The notes: generated by a model not told the origin, from the sequence alone. A DNA stretch of 64,000 nucleotides from Hemibagrus wyckioides (GCF_019097595.1 NC_080731.1:16139571-16203570), one strand, 5' to 3'. Shown: positions 28,560-57,760, counted from the first letter of the stretch. Numbers and translations: made by a program.

Positions 28560-29195
28560 CCTTTAATATTTCTTCTTTTGTGATGCTTTTCCAGGCTTTT
28601 ACAACATTTCCGAATTGTTATTTGTTTCAGGGGGTTTCTCCCGTAAGTCTTCTCTTAAGAAAGTAAAACCTTTCACTTTCACTCATGACAATGTCCTTTA
28701 TTGAGTTGGAGTGTTTTGGATCATTGTCTGGCTGCAGGATGAAGTTTCTCCTTATTAATCTGAATGCTTTCGCTGTAAATTGGCAGAGGGAATGTTACTT
28801 CTGAATTCATTCTGCTGCCACCATCATCAAAAACGATTAGTAAGAATGTTCCTTAAACAGCCATACAAGCCCAAGCCGTGACACTACCACCACCATGTTT
28901 CATGTGTGTTTTGGATCAAGAGCAGATCCTTTCATTCTCCATGCTTTGCCCTGTCCATCATTTTAGTAGAGGTTCATCTTGGTTCCAGAACTTTTGTGCC
29001 TTTTCTCTGTATTTCTGGCCATCTAATTCTTACTGCTGATGAGTGGTTTGCATCTTGCGGTACAGCATCTATATATCAGCTATCTTCTTTGAATGGTTGT
29101 GATACCTTCACCCCTGCCCTGGTAAGGTTTTAGTGGCATCACTGACCATCCATTGTTTTGGGGTGGGGTTTTTCTTCATAGCTCTTACATTAGCT
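28560..29195 (-). mobile_element. Transposon-derived repeat, minus orientation (Tc1-like)
   Basis: This matches in order a common fish repeat: CTGAATTCATTCTGCTGCCA, CAAGCCCAAGCCGTGACACT, CACCACCATGTTTCATG, TTCTTACTGCTGATGAGTGG and GATACCTTCACCCCTGCCCT. In the minus orientation these read as decayed transposase text. There is no intact frame. Family assignment is from memory. Confidence 0.6.
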
Positions 29196-29205
29196 GTTGT
29201 TTCTC

Positions 29206-29264
<59 letters not shown>

Positions 29265-29266
29265 AT
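29194..29266 (+). repeat. (CT)n / (TTTCTC)n microsatellite
   Basis: A pyrimidine-only tract about 70 bp long, with strong strand asymmetry, ends just before the right arm of the candidate insertion. Confidence 0.9.
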
Positions 29267-29561
29267 GATGAGTCGACTCCAAAGCCAGGGTCGTAATCAA
29301 AGAGTCGACTCTTTTTGCGTTCGACTCCCAGCGCTGTTTAAACCATCGCTCCACAGTTATCACATCAGTGTTTAACACTTTCTCTGGCAGAATGTTAGCG
29401 ATTCATGACTATCCTACGCTATTTTCCCTTTCATAAAGTAGACATTTCATGACATAGGCTCAGGAAAAAAACAAGCGCGGGTCTGGTTTTTATACGTACC
29501 TCATTGGATCAGGCTGCAGCTCGGGCACGCGCATCCTGTTACCAGGCAGACCCTCATAAAC

Positions 29562-46661
<17,100 letters not shown>

Positions 46662-48242
46662 AGAAAAAAACCCCACCAACCCGTAAACTTGCCTTGTGTC
46701 AGAAGCCATTCTGTGTCCTTAATGCGATAGAGAGGAAGAAAAGCAGCGCTTTACATTATTTTTCCTGTAAATACACGACCCCATCCAAGTTCTATTAAAA
46801 AAAAAAGAAAAAAAAAAAAGGTTTTAACAAGATGTCCTTCAAACGAGTGTTTCATTTGTTTCTTGGGTTTGGAAGAAATGAAAATTGGGATATTTTCTTT
46901 TGTACATGATGTCAAATAATCCATGTGACCCTTGTTGTTTTTAAAATTAGGCATATGCAAGATCTTAATATTTACTATGGAAGTATAGTGTGTTATAAAT
47001 TAGAAACTGTATGGTTTTTTTCATGTACACTGCTTTGATCAGGAAAGAGAAAAAACAAGAAAAAAAACGTGATCATTTGTTAAGCATAATTTATTAGAAC
47101 CCTGGGACGCTCATTGAAAGCAGAATTCAGGACTCATTTTCTGGATTCTGTAATTAACGTGTTCACAGATTAACTAGATTAAAAAAGTAAGTAAGTATTT
47201 AGTAGGATCTCGTCAGCCGTTTTATATCCACTTTTGTTTTACTCTGGACTTCTTACCTGGTGGTAGTAGTAGTGTTTCGTTGCGCTCCTGGTGTTTTCAC
47301 CCTGAAAACATTTTTTTCTTTTTCGCACAAACCTCCGAGTTTGTCGTGTCCTGGAAGTCGAGGTCTGGTTTTAGGATTATAGCTACAGATGGCTGACACG
47401 TTAGTTCTGCCTTACATTGTCGGCGCAGTATTGAGAAATACGACTCTAGTGTTTAAGCGAGGCTAGCATTTCTGTCGCATTGCCAGACCGCACAAATCCA
47501 GAACCTTGATCCAGGCTCGAGTCCATCGAGTTGTGGGGGGGTTTCGTTCTCGATAGGTCTGGATTTCCTTCCGTCTGGCTGTGACGTTGCCTTAGATCGT
47601 TCCCTGTCTCTGTGGAACCGAACGTTTTAAGTGATTAAGAATCTATGCAGCTGTTCATTGCTAGAACCTTCCATATGAGTTCACCTAAATAATTCCCCCG
47701 TTCCCATGGCCATACTGTATATACGCCATAACGTTTAGTAGAAGTCATTTTGTCCAAATGAAAATGGAAGGCTCGAACCTTTAACTGAATATTTATTATG
47801 TGTGATGTATATTATTTTTAGAATCCCCACCACCACCATCGCCACCGGTCCCTTTTTACAGAGTGTTTGTTGAGCATTCGACTCCCTCACCCGGGAGGCC
47901 GTAACAGTTTTGTACAGCGTTTGTATATTTTGATCTGAAGGAATAGTAGCTCTAAATATTTGCTTCTGATCACCACAGTGGCCTAAATAGTAACGAGAAA
48001 AGAACCGTGCTGTCGCAATGTCTTGTTCAACTTGTCTGTATCTTCATTTCTTTGAAAAGTATTGCTCTTAACACCCCTTCATATGCCCCCCTTACCTTTT
48101 TTTTTTTTTTTTAAAATTCAGTCCAAATATATTTACCTGATACATTTTCTGTATCGTTAAAAATTGTATCACTGTATTATTTCCCCCCTCCATAATTCTT
48201 TTCCTTCGTTGTTTCCTCAATTGTTTATTAAGAACAATTAAA
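46662..48242 (+). other. sart3: sart3 3'UTR (extent uncertain)
   Basis: No gene is visible. ATTAAA lies at 46794-46799, 133 bp after the stop and followed by an A-rich run. A second ATTAAA at 48237-48242 is followed by GT-rich DNA. Either could end the transcript. The stretch from 47100 to 48000 is mixed-complexity DNA without repeats that I recognise. Confidence 0.4.
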
Positions 48243-48332
48243 ACATATGTGGTCATTTAAACGGTGCTTGCTTATTTTTCTGTAACGTAAGATATGAAAC
48301 TCTAATCTTATAGTATTATTATTATTGAAAAA

Positions 48333-48771
<439 letters not shown>

Positions 48772-50085
48772 ATCAACTTTGTCCACACAACAGTTATAAC
48801 AATTTTATAAAAGAACAGCTTGCATCTTTTATCCATTTAATGTTGTGGAATGTTTCAGAAACAAAAGTTAGTTACTGAAAAAGAAAGTCTGAAAAAAAAA
48901 TGGACATTTCAAAGCTTGGACTTTCCAAAATTTGTAACAATAAAACAAACCTGTAACTGATACTGGAGACTCCTTCCAAAAAACACCTACAAAAAAAGAA
49001 AAATTATGAACACAGCATTTATGTAGCTGTATGACACAGAAGACAGTAAAATTGCTGATCTCAATAATTTAATCGTTCTTTCACACATACACTGGGAAAA
49101 TAACTTCACAAGTCAGTAAAATAAATAAGTAATAACTTCATTTCTGAAATATAAAGTGCTTCTTGGTGCAAACCTCCAACATGAGGCACGAAGTGGTACT
49201 GTGGTTAATATTGTCTATAGAACTAAACGTAACCTAATGACCAAAAATAAAATAAAACCCAGCACCAGAAAACACTGTCCAGTCTATCAGGTCTTAAAGG
49301 ATATTGAAATGGCACTTATAGTAAGGAAACTCTTACTAAACTGTAGCTTACTAACTTTAATTTTTTTTTTTTTTAAATAAAAAAAAAAAAAAAAAAAAAA
49401 AATGGTGATTACTTCAACTATTGGTACCAAATAAAATGCCCTACACATGAATCTCACAGAATTCTTTGAGAATTTAAAAATAATTTTGAAATTAAAAAAT
49501 AAAATGGTTTAATTCAGATAAACACTGTTAAATAGCTAACTATAAAAATGTTTGTTAGCACAAATGATTGTTAGCCGTTAGGCAAAAAAAAAAAAACCCT
49601 CAAATTTCAAGAGCACTGACAATAACAGATTTTTATGCATTCCCAATATAATGGTCAACTATTACAACAAAAGAATAAATAAATAAAATGTAGCTGTTAT
49701 GACTGTAAAAGTGACATGAAATGACAAAATGGGGAAACAGCTTGAATGAGAGACAAGCAATGATTTGGAGTTCTACAATCACACCAGCTGTATCTAATTC
49801 TGATATGATGAGCTGATTTGCTCCCTAGAACTTTGAAATCCCAAGAAAGAAAACAAAAACAGAAGAACAATGTACATCAGAAAATACGAACTAAACTATA
49901 GCAGATTTCATACTATTGGAATAAACGATGCAACATCTGGAACATCAAACGATCGTGGAATTATAAAATGGCAGCATGATTCTGGCTCAGAATGGTGTTT
50001 TGAAGTGCAGCTGGACTGAACATGAACACACGAAGTTTCTCTACTCAGACGAGCCAAGCGTGTGACTGATTTGTTGATTCGCCTT
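48772..50085 (-). other. Convergent sart3-ficd interval / ficd distal 3'UTR
   Basis: No gene is seen. The stretch is AT-rich. A T14 run followed by an A-rich run (49361-49402) could fold into a long A:T hairpin. Where the ficd transcript ends is not clear. Confidence 0.4.
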
Positions 50086-50088
50086 CAA

Positions 50089-50121
50089 CTTGTAAAGACC
50101 AGTTTTGCTGGTCTTTACAAG
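50089..50121 (-). promoter_or_regulatory. ficd: Perfect 14-bp hairpin in the ficd 3'UTR
   Basis: The arms are CTTGTAAAGACCAG (50089-50102) and CTGGTCTTTACAAG (50108-50121). They are exact inverse complements with a 5-nt loop, read CAAAA in the ficd transcript. The structure begins 69 bases 3' of the ficd stop codon. There is no U-run as in a bacterial terminator. It could be an RNA structure with a role in stability or translation, or a chance/MITE remnant. Confidence 0.6.
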
Positions 50122-50190
50122 CGATGTAATAATGATAACTAGCGAGAAGACCGAGGGTCCAAAAATGACACGACTAAGTCACAGATCACA

Positions 50191-51844
50191 TCAGTTATGC
50201 ACCGGTATAGTCTGTCTACAATTTGGACAAGCTTGATTGCTAGCATCAGGCAAACCCACTGCATGTTCAGTGGTAGCTATAAGGAGTGTGTCCAGCGTGA
50301 TCTCCGTACATTTGGCAATAAAGCGGATGAATGGCCGAACGTCACCCTCGTTAGCCGTGTCCAAGGCGGCGTAATACTCGGCCCTTTGCTCTTTCCGGAT
50401 GGTGATTGGTGGGTAATTTGCCTGCATCAGCACCAAGTTCATCAGAAGCCTTGACGTCCTTCCGTTCCCATCTATGAAAGGGTGTATGTAGACGAGTTTG
50501 TAGTGTGCCAGAGCAGCAAATTCCACCGGGTGAAGGTGCAGCGCTTCGTCTGAATTAAGCCACTGCACTAGCTCCTGCATGTGGCGCTCCACCTCGCTCG
50601 GATGTGGTGGAATGTGGTGGCCTACAAACACTTGGCTCACCCTGAATCGCCCCCCTTCAACTGGATCGGTGTATCCCAGCACTCGCCGGTGGATCTCCAG
50701 GATATCATTGACGCTGATGGCACCAGGGCGCGACAGTAGCGTGGTGTTGATGTACTTCATGGCGGCATCAACACCGATAGCTTCGTTTTGCTCGTGCAGG
50801 CTCTTCCCCGGGACGGCGTAGCGTGTCTCGATGATGTGCCGGATCTCAGACAGAGTCAGCGTGTTGCCCTCGATGGCCACCGTATGATAAATATGGTGGT
50901 AATACGTCTCCTCCATGACCCGTCTAAGAGCAGAATTACCTTTTGGGATGGCCATGAGACGTTGCACTTTGGCGTCGATGATGCCAAAGTGACGCTGGTC
51001 AATTTCCTCCACTAGGGGGAGTGTGCGATCACGGCTCACCAGCGCCCTTTGGTGGCAGGGCGAAATGGCGAGCGCTTTGCTGTACAGGTGCTCGGCCTGG
51101 ACCACGTCATTCTCCTCTAGGATGGTACCTAGCTCGGTCAGGGCATCCACAAAATCTGGGTTCATGTTGAGCGCATGGATGAGAAGTTTGTGCGCCTTCT
51201 CCCTTTTCCCTTGCTTCTTCATCTCTAGGGCCTGCTGAAGAGCTGCCTTCGCTTCTAACTGTGACTCTGTAATGAGAAATTTGGGAGATTACTTTAAAGA
51301 AGATACAAAATGAATGCTTGTTTCCACCATAAGAGAGACAACAAACTCTGTGGAGTTCCAGTATTAAACCCTGCTGGTCTGGAACCAAGTAATGGTGAAG
51401 TAAGAGGCCTAGGTAGTGGTGTAATTTGGTAATGATGACAACAATTTAATTGACTTAACAATTTTGGCAGTTTTCTGTTCTCACATATACACAAATCACA
51501 CACAAGACTTAATCAGCTGCTTTAATCAAATAATTTACATTAAAAAAAACAAACTCTTCTTCATCCACACTACCTTTACTGGGCTTGGACTTTTGTGGTA
51601 GTAGCTCAAGTGCAGTGTAGGGTACAGTGAGGCTGGTGGAGTGCCCCACTGCACGATGGGTGTTGCCCCACAGATGGCAGCGCAAGAGGGAGATGCCTCT
51701 CAGTTTGGCGCAGCAATTCTCCTCCACACCCACCAGAGGCAGCAGCAGAACCAACACTGAGCCCAACAGGACGAAGAGTACAGGCCCCCATCCCCATAGC
51801 AGAGGACTAGCGCTGACGTGACGCAACACCGTTACAGCTGCCAT
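50191..51844 (-). CDS. ficd: FICD (HYPE), Fic-domain AMPylase/deAMPylase of BiP
   Basis: FICD sits in the ER membrane with a lumenal Fic domain that AMPylates and deAMPylates the Hsp70 BiP, adjusting chaperone capacity to ER load. Coding exons: 51844-51574 and 51266-50191 (GT-AG), giving 448 aa (human 458). A type II signal anchor spans about 15-39. TPR repeats cover about 95-170 ([33 protein letters not shown]). The inhibitory helix motif TVAIEGNT has Glu223, equivalent to human Glu234. The catalytic motif [12 protein letters not shown] has His352, equivalent to human His363. An NTT glycosylation site at Asn264 matches human Asn275. All key residues are intact, so the enzyme should be active and autoinhibited. 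The exon-1 acceptor at 51887-51888 shows that 42 bases of 5'UTR precede the ATG. Confidence 0.97.
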
Positions 51845-52380
51845 CAGTCTAGATGTCCTGCTTTACCGAGCCTCAAGTCCAGCATTCTGTGAAGGAAAGC
51901 AGGACCCTGCTGATTTCCAATGCATCTTATTGTTAGTTTTTCTTAACACCTGACTAATCTGATACCAGTCTGGTGGCCAAGGTGATCCTGAAATGCTGGT
52001 CATTGAACCTGAATTCATCTTTTATGCTATGATCACCTTGTTTTGGCTGACATGCCACAGATCTTCCACACCAACACAGAACTTGTATTAAAGCACCATC
52101 ACACTTCTGTTACATTTTACATAACATGTCAACAGAAACATTGCATTCTGTCAGCTTGACTGTTAAAAAGGGCAGTATTGGATTAGGACCTGATGTTTGA
52201 AGTGAATCAGAAATGAAAACATTGTTTCCCTAAAACAGTGATTGTTAGATCTGGCAGAACATTTGATTCATGTTGAGCAAATACCAATATAAACACTATT
52301 ACTCGTCTTCTGGGGTCGCCAGCTGGCTGAACTATGGTCTGGATACAGACCAAGAAAAGCATCTGAGTAGAAATAGATTA

Positions 52381-52640
52381 TATAGCCAAAAGTATGTGGA
52401 CACCTGACCATCAAAACAATATGCTAACATCCCTTTACCCTGTCTGTTATAACCTCCAAACCTAGATGTTGGATATTCGGTGTGGGGATTTGTGAACATT
52501 TAGCTTAAAGAGCATTAGTGAGATCAGAAACTGATGTTATCAGGTGAGGAGGCTCCAGTTCCAGTTCATTCAAAAGGTGTTCGGTGGGATTGAGTCGGAG
52601 TCAGGGCTCTGTGCAGGACACTCAGATGTCCACAATCTTC
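52381..52640 (-). mobile_element. Fish MITE-like element (GTGGACACC family), copy 2
   Basis: The left end is TATATAGCCAAAAGTATGTG followed by GACACCTGACC. The interior CGGAGTCAGGGCTCTGTGCA is the inverse of a block in copy 1. Only one end is preserved, so it is truncated. Confidence 0.75.
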
Positions 52641-53018
52641 AGCTGTTTCATGTATCACTTAATCATATCAGATTTCTGGTGCACTATTGAAATTTTTGGG
52701 GAAAAACTGAATGAGGGCCAGAAAGATCTTAATGCAATCTGATTGGTCAGACATCCTTGCAGTATTTCAGATACTCTAGGTTTTTTGTTGTTGTTGTTCT
52801 TGTTATTGAAACATTCTCTGTCGCAGCTAATCACATACACGGTGTAAATGATTATCTGAAGCCAGCTGTACAGGAAGTAAAGGAAACAGAAGGTTTCATA
52901 TTGATTAGATAGAGAAATGCAGGTGTACAAGGTGTCTCAGTTCTAGTTAAAACCATTTCTCACATTGTCTTATCAATAGTAATGAACTAATTGCTACTGC
53001 TTAAAACTGAGAGCAAGA

Positions 53019-53232
53019 GGGCTTTATTATCGCCACACATAGTGGAATACTTTTTTTCTTCACATATCCCAGCTGAGGAAATTAGGGTCAGAGCTCAGGG
53101 GCAGGTATGATACAGCACCCCAGGAGCAGAAAGGGTTAAGGGCCTTGCTCAGTTGCCCAGCAGTGGAGCTTGGTGGTCAATCCTCTGATCAGCAACCCAG
53201 AGCCTTAACCACTTGAGCCACCACTGCCTACT
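53019..53232 (-). mobile_element. tRNA-derived SINE, copy 2
   Basis: On the minus strand it reads AGTGGTGGCTCAAGTGGTTA (A-box TGGCTCAAGTGG) then AGGCTCTGGGTTGCTGATCA, followed by the body AGCAAGGCCCTTAACCC and a TGTGAAGAAAAAAAGTATTC tail. It belongs to the same family and has the same orientation as 33030-33258. The B-box has decayed. Confidence 0.75.
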
Positions 53233-53821
53233 AAACATCGAAAGATAACTTGTGTTGCCAATTTAGTCATATTAGTTTAGATAATTTATTATAATGAACA
53301 CTGTTTAGTTGGACATACTGCTGTAGTTTATTTATAATTTGCTAGAACTGGATTAACCTATGGTTGCATTAACCGTGTAAATGTGAGGTCATATAGAGTT
53401 TATCCACAATGAACTTCTGTGAATCAGCTGAAGAGACTTGGCAGTAAAGCTGCTGCCTGATGCAACATATTCAGCTACTGTATCATTATATGCATCATTA
53501 TAATTTGCTAATCACACCATAAACCACGCAATTAACTTCTTCACAAAAAATATATATATATATATATAAAAAAACCCAGCTATACCTCCTTGTACATTTA
53601 CGTGGTTTATTCTAAAGCATTAAGTTACTGATGCGCACTATGTTTAAACCCACTACCGCACTACACAGTACACACTAACCCCCGATCCACTTACAGAGTC
53701 ATAAATACTACTTAATACAAAAGTATGCAATGTAAGACCTAATTTATTCGCCGAATTCTATTAACTCGATTTTGTAATTCAGCAAATAAGAGCTCATTTC
53801 TACACAACATCACATGCTTAC

Positions 53822-53945
53822 CTTTCCATCGAGGAAGTAACTCTGTGTTTTTTTGTATTTGATCGCAAAACGTTAATAAAACCGGTGGAATTAATTCTAT
53901 TCGTTTTTAGCCTCGGCTACGTCTGTAGCACAGCTGGCCACTTTC
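53822..53945 (-). other. ficd: ficd untranslated first exon (predicted)
   Basis: On the minus strand this GC-richer stretch ends in CGATGGAAAG|GTAAGC, a strong donor that pairs with the acceptor just 5' of the ficd coding exon. It has no useful ATG frame. The upstream limit is set by the promoter-like DNA beginning around 53945. Confidence 0.45.
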
Positions 53946-54100
53946 CGGGAAAGTGACGTTGATTTAAACGCCAACGCGATTGGTCGTCTCGACGTGGAAC
54001 GTGCTAGGTGATTGGTTAATCCAGGAATTTACGCGCCTCTAAACAGCAACACGTTTAACCGTTCTGATTGGATAGAAACGATTCTGGCTTGCAATTGGTC
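53946..54100 (-). promoter_or_regulatory. ficd: ficd promoter with four CCAAT boxes and ACGT cores
   Basis: Four ATTGG pentamers on the + strand (53979-53983, 54011-54015, 54067-54071, 54094-54098) are CCAAT boxes for the leftward ficd gene. A TGACGT core lies at 53954-53959, and CGACGTGG at 53990-53997 resembles the UPRE core bound by XBP1/ATF6. A CCAAT box and CCACG are 13 bases apart rather than the 9 of a true ERSE, so ER-stress control is suggested, not shown. No TATA box is evident. Confidence 0.5.
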
Positions 54101-55732
54101 GCTCGATTTCACACCCTTTATAAATGATTTATTAAATGATTTAATAAATAAATATTTTTTTTAATTATTATTTTATTCATTATAACCTAAATATTCATAC
54201 ATTTTTTTTTAAAAAAAAAGTTCTTATTTATAAAAAATAAAGGAAAAGCTTAAGGCAGGCCACAACACGACCACTAGAGGGCGCGCAATCATTTTAAAAG
54301 CCACCAACAAAAATTTAGTTTGAACATCCTGTTTAAACAGACTGCTCTGTTATTATTTTTGTTTTGAAAAGGGTGGAGTATGGAGGATATCCTGTGGCCT
54401 TGTTCCTGTAAAAAAAAAAAAAGTTTCTGGAATATCTGCCAGACTTTTGTTTGTGAACTTTCATGTCAAAGCTGGTAATATTTGCAACAGTGCAGTATCT
54501 GTATCAGTATCTATCGGTGCAGTTTTTTTTTTTTGTTTTTTTTTAAAACACTTTGTTATAATGAAAGGGTGACAAATCAAAAACATCTTCTTCTTCATAT
54601 CTGTATGGCTGTTATGTGAGATTTGTCAATAAAATGTGCACACAGTTGCAATCTTTTTTTATTTTTTATTTTTATTTTTAAGGCAACATTCTGTAGAATT
54701 GAATTCACACAACCCTACCTTAGGCATGGAGGAAAGTTTGCTACAATTAATGGTGGTGCTGCAAAGCCAGCGTTGAACCACGGACAAAAAAATGTCTGGA
54801 AAGCCAGCAAATAATCAAAAAAGATGTACTGCTGATTACCTTGATAGATACTGAAATAAAGTTTTCTTGACTAGACAAAAGCGAGCATAAGTGTGGGAAA
54901 AGATGAGCTGTTGTTTGCAAATTATTTGTCTGCTATTTGATTGTCAAACATTCACAGATTCTCAGTTTACTCATTTAACTCCCAGCCATGTTACCTGAGC
55001 AGTCAGGTGAACCATATACCATGACCCATTAAGCTTTGCAAAACAACCCCTTTACAGCAAACATGTTGTTATGGAGTGGAAAAAAAAGGGAAAACAAATC
55101 CAGTTGTTTGAAATATCTACACGATAACACACCTAGCTCAGTATTGTACGCCTTTATGTCTCATTTGAACCTGGTTGATGCAGTTAGACCAGAGAGTCAA
55201 CTTCTCAATCACTGCCCCAGTTTTGTCTTAAGCATGTAATCATTCAAATGAGAAAAAACATCAGTCATATGAGCCACTCATCAAAAGGAATCAATGAAAA
55301 CTCCATTATGTGAAAAACCTATCCAAGATTGTGAACACGTCATGGTTGCATGACCTTCTGGCTCTCGCTTTTAACAGTGATCGCAATGTACACATACAGC
55401 ATGCTCTTATCATACATTTCAATCTGAATTTTGCTCTGCTGCATGCTGTGAATCTGGTGAAAGACTTTTGCTGCTGTAGTTCTTCTTTCTCTGTCTGAGA
55501 TGGCAGTCACCCTGGTTTTCTACCATCATGCACCACTGTACAGTAGAACCTCTCATATGGACACTTTGGAAAGCAGCACTGATTCAAACTGATTCAATCA
55601 CTTGTTACCACTGTCTGCATTGCCTGTTACTCACTAGTTACAATCCCAATACGGGTTCCCTTTTCAGTCGAGTTCCTCTAAAGGTTCCTTCCTCATATCA
55701 TCTCATGGATGGTTAATATCAGATTTAAACAA

Positions 55733-55769
55733 AGATTTGAATCCATCAGTATTTGATGGATTCAAATCT
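55733..55769. repeat. Perfect 16-bp inverted repeat, 5-nt loop
   Basis: AGATTTGAATCCATCA (55733-55748) and TGATGGATTCAAATCT (55754-55769) are exact inverse complements around GTATT. The half-site ATTTGAATCCATCA shows no similarity to the repeat families noted elsewhere in the window. Confidence 0.85.
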
Positions 55770-56879
55770 AATGAATCCAAACAATGTAATTAGTCCAAAT
55801 TACATGTCCCACTTAGTCATAACTTGCCTAGGCTTTTTCTAAAGAGTATTTCTGTCAAAGTGAAAGCCTTAGACTTTCCCTGCCACATTCAAGTTTGCTG
55901 TTTGTTTTCCATTTAACGTCTCTTTTTACTTTGCTTCTGATTGGTCAGTTGTTCACACCTTCAACTGTACTCTGCTTTTGTTCCCTTTGTTTTCACTTTT
56001 GTAAACACTCCTTTTCTTTCTCTCCCTGGTGTCTATCTCTGTTAACATCAAGTTAAAAAGCCAATGGTGCTTATTATTTTTTTTCTTCAGAAATCTATCA
56101 AGCCAAGTCTTGTCCAAAAATGTGGAAACGGAGACAACTAAGCAGCACAAACAGATGATGATTTAGTGTATTTCGTTCCTGTCCTAACTCAACAATACCA
56201 GGTTAAAAAAAGATTTCTAGTTATAAATATAAAAGCAGAAAAGATTCTGAATCAAAGATTACATTATCTCGAGTGACAGCAATGATTCAAATTCAACCAC
56301 AGCAGTTACTTATTATATAACTTGTTAGACGTGCAGCTAGAGCGGCTGTAATCTGTAATCTTCCCCTCAGCTGTGTATTTCCTCTCTTCAGTTTGTGGGA
56401 GGTACAGATCTAAAAAAAAACCTCTTGGGTGCTCAAAAGTCTTGCATCAAGACGTGAAGTTCCATTATGAACTGATCTGGTCTGCTTAAATAGTGCCATA
56501 AACACCCATAAAAACCTCATGTGAAATAACATCAGTTTAATGATGACACTGATTATTTTTCAATGTAATAGAAAGTAAAATTAATTTTTTTAGTCTTCAG
56601 TCAATCAGACTGCTGCAGCCAGTATATTTTGGCCTTTATTCAATCGAATTGCAACATTTCACCAAGAAATCTGATTTTGTTTAAGAGATACATGATACGG
56701 CTACAGATTAAAGAAATCTGAGCACTTCGCCCAGATGTGGATCTTCTGCCAAAAAAGTTAGAAGCACACAGCTTTATAGAATGTCTTTGTGTGCTGTGAT
56801 CTGTCCCAGATTGGAGTGGAAGCTCTGACTCTGTCTCATCCCCACTGAACTTCTTGGGAATTAACTGGAACTGCAGCGC

Positions 56880-57050
56880 CTCCACAACAACTGACATCAG
56901 TATCTGAACTCACTAATGCTCTTGAGGGTGAAATCCATACAGACACAATCCAACATCTAGTGGAAAGCCTTCATAGAAGAGTTCAAATGAAGAAATAAAT
57001 CTGGAATGAGAATGAGACTAGCGCATATGGGTGTCTCAAGTCCAAATCTC
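56880..57050 (+). mobile_element. Fish MITE-like element (GTGGACACC family), copy 3 fragment
   Basis: The fragment matches the family's right half: GAACTCACTAATGCTCTTGA, CAACATCTAGTGGAAAGCCT, AATCTGGAATGAGAATGAGA and CATATGGGTGTCTC. It may extend left to about 56815 (CTTGGGAATTAACTGGAACT). The terminal inverted repeat is not recognisable. Confidence 0.6.
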
Positions 57051-57574
57051 ACTTTAGATAGATAAATATAACAAAAAATATATCAAATAACAAAATATAA
57101 AACATTACAAAATATAGCAGAATATAACAATATAAGAAAATATATCAGAAAAATACTAAATACAGAGATTTAGGTATAAATATGGAGAATTAGATGAAAA
57201 ACAAGTAATGTGCAAGACAAGTGTTTAAGGTTTACAGACCTATTCGATGTGCAAAAACTGTTATGTGCAAAAAAAAATAAAAAATAGATTTGGCTTGACC
57301 GTACTAACTCATCCTGACTTAGTAAGTCATCCTGTGATTACCTGAATTTGGTATGTATGAAAATTCTTGGAAAAAAGTATTTAAATGTGTACAGTTTTGT
57401 GTGTACAGTTTTATTTAATAGACTTATTCACAAACAGAACTGAACATGTAAAGAATGTGGGAAGTGAATGAAACCAGACACCAGCGAGGTTTGTTTAGTT
57501 TTGTTTAGCATCAGAGTAATACCTCTGTTCATATCAGTAAATATTAGCATTTACAGTGATATACTCTTCTATTA

Positions 57575-57760
57575 AACCATGAGAATATGATGTAAGGGAT
57601 TTGGAGCATGACCTTGTCGATAGGGCAGAATGGGCTGGTTTGAGAGTTTCCTCACAATTGTGTTAAATACCTCGATGATTAAAGAGGTCAGAGAAAAATA
57701 TCCAGATGGATTCAGTCCAAGAGGAAGAATGTATTAACTGAAACAATCACTACTGAGCTT
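57575..57760 (+). mobile_element. Tc1-like transposon relic (family A, copy 3 fragment)
   Basis: The blocks AATGGGCTGGTTTGAGAGTT and AAAGAGGTCAGAGAAAAATA correspond to parts of the copies at 13440 and 37072. The fragment is short and highly diverged. Confidence 0.45.

Larger units (their letters stand above)
27738..29336. mobile_element. Candidate TIR-bounded insertion between iscu and sart3
   Basis: The left end (27738-27803) reads GGGCGCTGCGGCGAGTCGAG and later AATCAAAAGAGTCGATTCT. The right end (29269-29336), read as reverse complement, starts CAGCGCTGGGAGTCGAAC and contains AAGAGTCGACTCTTTGATT. Both ends thus carry GCGCTG-GAGTCGA text in inverted orientation. This CAG-type terminus resembles hAT-like ends, but no target-site duplication was found by eye. 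The interior includes an older transposon relic and a (CT)n tract, and no transposase is intact. Confidence 0.4.
27658..29561. promoter_or_regulatory. iscu/sart3 divergent intergenic region
   Basis: The two start codons face away from each other 1.9 kb apart. GC-richer DNA adjoins each gene (about 27600-27740 and 29490-29560), while the middle is repeat-derived. If the candidate insertion at 27738-29336 is removed, about 300 bp would separate the two ATGs, which suits a shared bidirectional promoter. The sart3 side holds CATTGGATC (inverted CCAAT) at about 29503. Confidence 0.5.
51888..53821 (-). other. ficd: ficd 5' intron
   Basis: This runs from the donor AAAG|GTAAGC (53821 downward) to the acceptor at 51887-51888. 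It holds a MITE fragment (52381-52640) and a SINE (53019-53230). No other exon is seen. Confidence 0.55.
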
